Shown here one piece after another: positions 5,846 through 6,828 of a stretch of DNA of 6,828 nt. The stretch is from the NCBI GenBank assembly GCA_945835425.1, contig CAMAJC010000107.1:1-6828 (forward strand), given 5' to 3'. Both the position numbers and the translations under genes were made by a program. This stretch comes from an uncultured Clostridia bacterium. Its GTDB lineage: Bacteria > Bacillota > Clostridia > Oscillospirales > Ruminococcaceae. The number at the start of each line of letters is the position of its first letter. Position 1 is the stretch's first letter. The notes beneath the pieces are model-generated. The model was not told where the DNA came from and made no database searches. It saw only the letters and a program-made list of their open reading frames with translations.

Positions 5846-6712
5846 TTATAAAAGGTACCGGCGCAGTCCGTCGATCATCATCAGCTGGCCTTCCAGCGCC
5901 GCCGGGTCGCCCTCGTGCATCGTAAAGCCGTGCGGCACACCCTGAAACCTTTTGGCGGTCACTTCCACCCCGGCTTTCATCAGCCGCAGGGCGTACTCCT
6001 CCCCTTCATCCCGCAGAGAATCGATCTCGCAGGTCAGGACCACTGCCGGGCACTGGCCCATAAGCTCCTCATCGCTGCAGAAAATCGGCGAGCAGTCGGA
6101 GTCCCCCGCATGGGCGCGATCGATATAGCAGTCGTTGAACATATCGGCGACCTGGGGCGGAATCGCGCCCTCGGTGAAGAATTTCTGGTAAGGGTTGGTC
6201 TGGATATCCATCGGCGGATAGTCGAGAATCTGGCAGCGGAGGGTGAAATCACCCGTCTCCTTGGCCCACTTGGCGACGACAGACGAGATATTCGCACCGG
6301 CGGAGTGTCCGCCGACCGCCATCCGCTCCGGGTCGATGCCAAACTGGGCGGCGTTGTCGTGGACGTACTGAATCACATCGTAGACGTCCTCTTTATCCGA
6401 CGGACAGGGGTATTCCGGCGCCAGGCGGTAGTCGATGCCGATGACCATGACCCCCAGTGTTTCGCACACCCGCTGACAAAACTCGTCGTCGTCCTCCGGA
6501 TGGCCCATGATGAAGCCGCCGCCGTGCACGTCAAAATAGACCGGCACCGGTCCTTCCGACCCCGGCGCATAGATCAGCACCCGCGTCTCACCGGCACGGG
6601 TCGGGATATAGGCTTCTTCTCCCTGCACATCCAAAAGCTTTTCTTCCAGCCGTTTCCGGTTTGCTTTCCGAATGGCGAGCACCTGCTCATATACCGCGTC
6701 TGAACAAAACAT
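5846..6712 (-). CDS. Alpha/beta-hydrolase, HSL (BFAE) family esterase
   Basis: The 288-aa protein is a hormone-sensitive-lipase-type carboxylesterase, expected to cleave short-chain or small-alcohol esters in the cytoplasm. No signal peptide is seen. The oxyanion-hole motif HGGG is at 63-66. The nucleophile is S137 in GGHSAGAN, a variant of the usual GDSAGGN with His before the Ser. The acid is D231 in CEIDSLRDEGEEYA, and the catalytic His is H261 in GVPHGF. The conserved DYRLAPEYPCP (94-104) is also present. Length and order match the family. ATG at 6710-6712 follows AGAAGG by 6 nt. It is the first gene of the operon with the enoate reductase, whose likely start is 27 nt after this stop, and it has its own promoter. 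The family is clear; the ester cleaved cannot be read from the sequence. Confidence 0.93.
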   Translation of the reverse strand: MFCSDAVYEQVLAIRKANRKRLEEKLLDVQGEEAYIPTRAGETRVLIYAPGSEGPVPVYFDVHGGGFIMGHPEDDDEFCQRVCETLGVMVIGIDYRLAPEYPCPSDKEDVYDVIQYVHDNAAQFGIDPERMAVGGHSAGANISSVVAKWAKETGDFTLRCQILDYPPMDIQTNPYQKFFTEGAIPPQVADMFNDCYIDRAHAGDSDCSPIFCSDEELMGQCPAVVLTCEIDSLRDEGEEYALRLMKAGVEVTAKRFQGVPHGFTMHEGDPAALEGQLMMIDGLRRYLL

Positions 6713-6752
6713 AGTCAGCCTTCTTTCATAAAATAAATAATTATTCTATTAT

Positions 6753-6781
6753 ATTGTATCATTTTTCGGCTATTTCGTCAA
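6753..6781 (-). promoter_or_regulatory. Promoter of the esterase-enoate reductase operon
   Basis: On the minus strand TTGACG (6776-6781) and TACAAT (6753-6758) are separated by 17 bp, each one base from consensus. Transcription should start near 6746, giving a leader of about 33 nt. A second TATAAT (6748-6753) overlaps but sits 22 bp from the -35 box, so it is less likely. A 10-bp palindrome AATAATTATT (6736-6745) lies at the predicted start. Confidence 0.72.
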
Positions 6782-6828
6782 TCCTGCATCCTACAGAAAA
6801 CCGGCTCAGTTTTGTACATTTCTTCTAT

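Noticed and set aside
5915..6703. A 262-codon plus-strand open frame
   Set aside because: It is the mirror of the esterase, which has a complete catalytic triad and oxyanion hole.
6797..6813. AAAAC...GTTTT mini-hairpin near the right edge
   Set aside because: The stem is only 5 bp and AT-rich, without a T-tract; too weak to call a terminator.

Overview
The window looks like chromosome from a moderately GC-rich, anaerobic, low-GC-lineage Firmicute (class Clostridia, plausibly an Oscillospiraceae-type gut bacterium). This rests on the DnaD-domain plus DnaC/DnaI-like primosome pair, strong Shine-Dalgarno sites, a TTG start, sigma-A type promoters, and a 2-enoate-reductase/BaiCD-type old yellow enzyme. 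The taxonomic call is inference from gene content; no rRNA or other marker is present.

Layout. (1) Positions 6-2700, minus strand: a tight three-gene operon reading right to left. A membrane-anchored DUF218/YdcF-like protein comes first, then a DnaD-domain primosome protein (TTG start, 1-nt gap), then a zinc-finger DnaC/DnaI-type AAA+ helicase loader (12-nt gap). A good promoter lies at 2736-2764. (2) Positions 2701-2893: a divergent control region. It holds that promoter and, on the plus strand, a perfect-consensus promoter (TTGACA, 17 bp, TATAAT). The plus-strand promoter is flanked by two copies of a 12-bp sequence in perfect inverted orientation. (3) Positions 2894-3676, plus strand: one gene fusing a DUF134 helix-turn-helix domain to a NifX/NifB-like Fe-Mo-cluster-binding domain, with a His/Cys-rich tail. 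It appears to start at CTG. (4) Positions 3677-3820: a convergent intergenic region with a bidirectional terminator and a separate perfect 13-bp hairpin. (5) Positions 3821-6712, minus strand: a two-gene operon with its own promoter, encoding an HSL-family alpha/beta-hydrolase and then an old-yellow-enzyme/4Fe-4S/FAD enoate reductase.

How the parts work together. The DnaD and DnaC/DnaI-like proteins would cooperate in loading the replicative helicase; the DUF218 protein shares their transcript, but no functional link can be read from the sequence. The DUF134-NifX fusion is most simply a metal-cluster-linked regulator, and the paired sites around its promoter are the natural candidates for autoregulation. 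The esterase and enoate reductase could act in sequence on an ester of an alpha,beta-unsaturated compound, but the substrate cannot be read from the sequence. All five protein-coding gene families are known. The most original signals are regulatory: the operator pair, the CTG start, and the possible internal start in the fusion gene.
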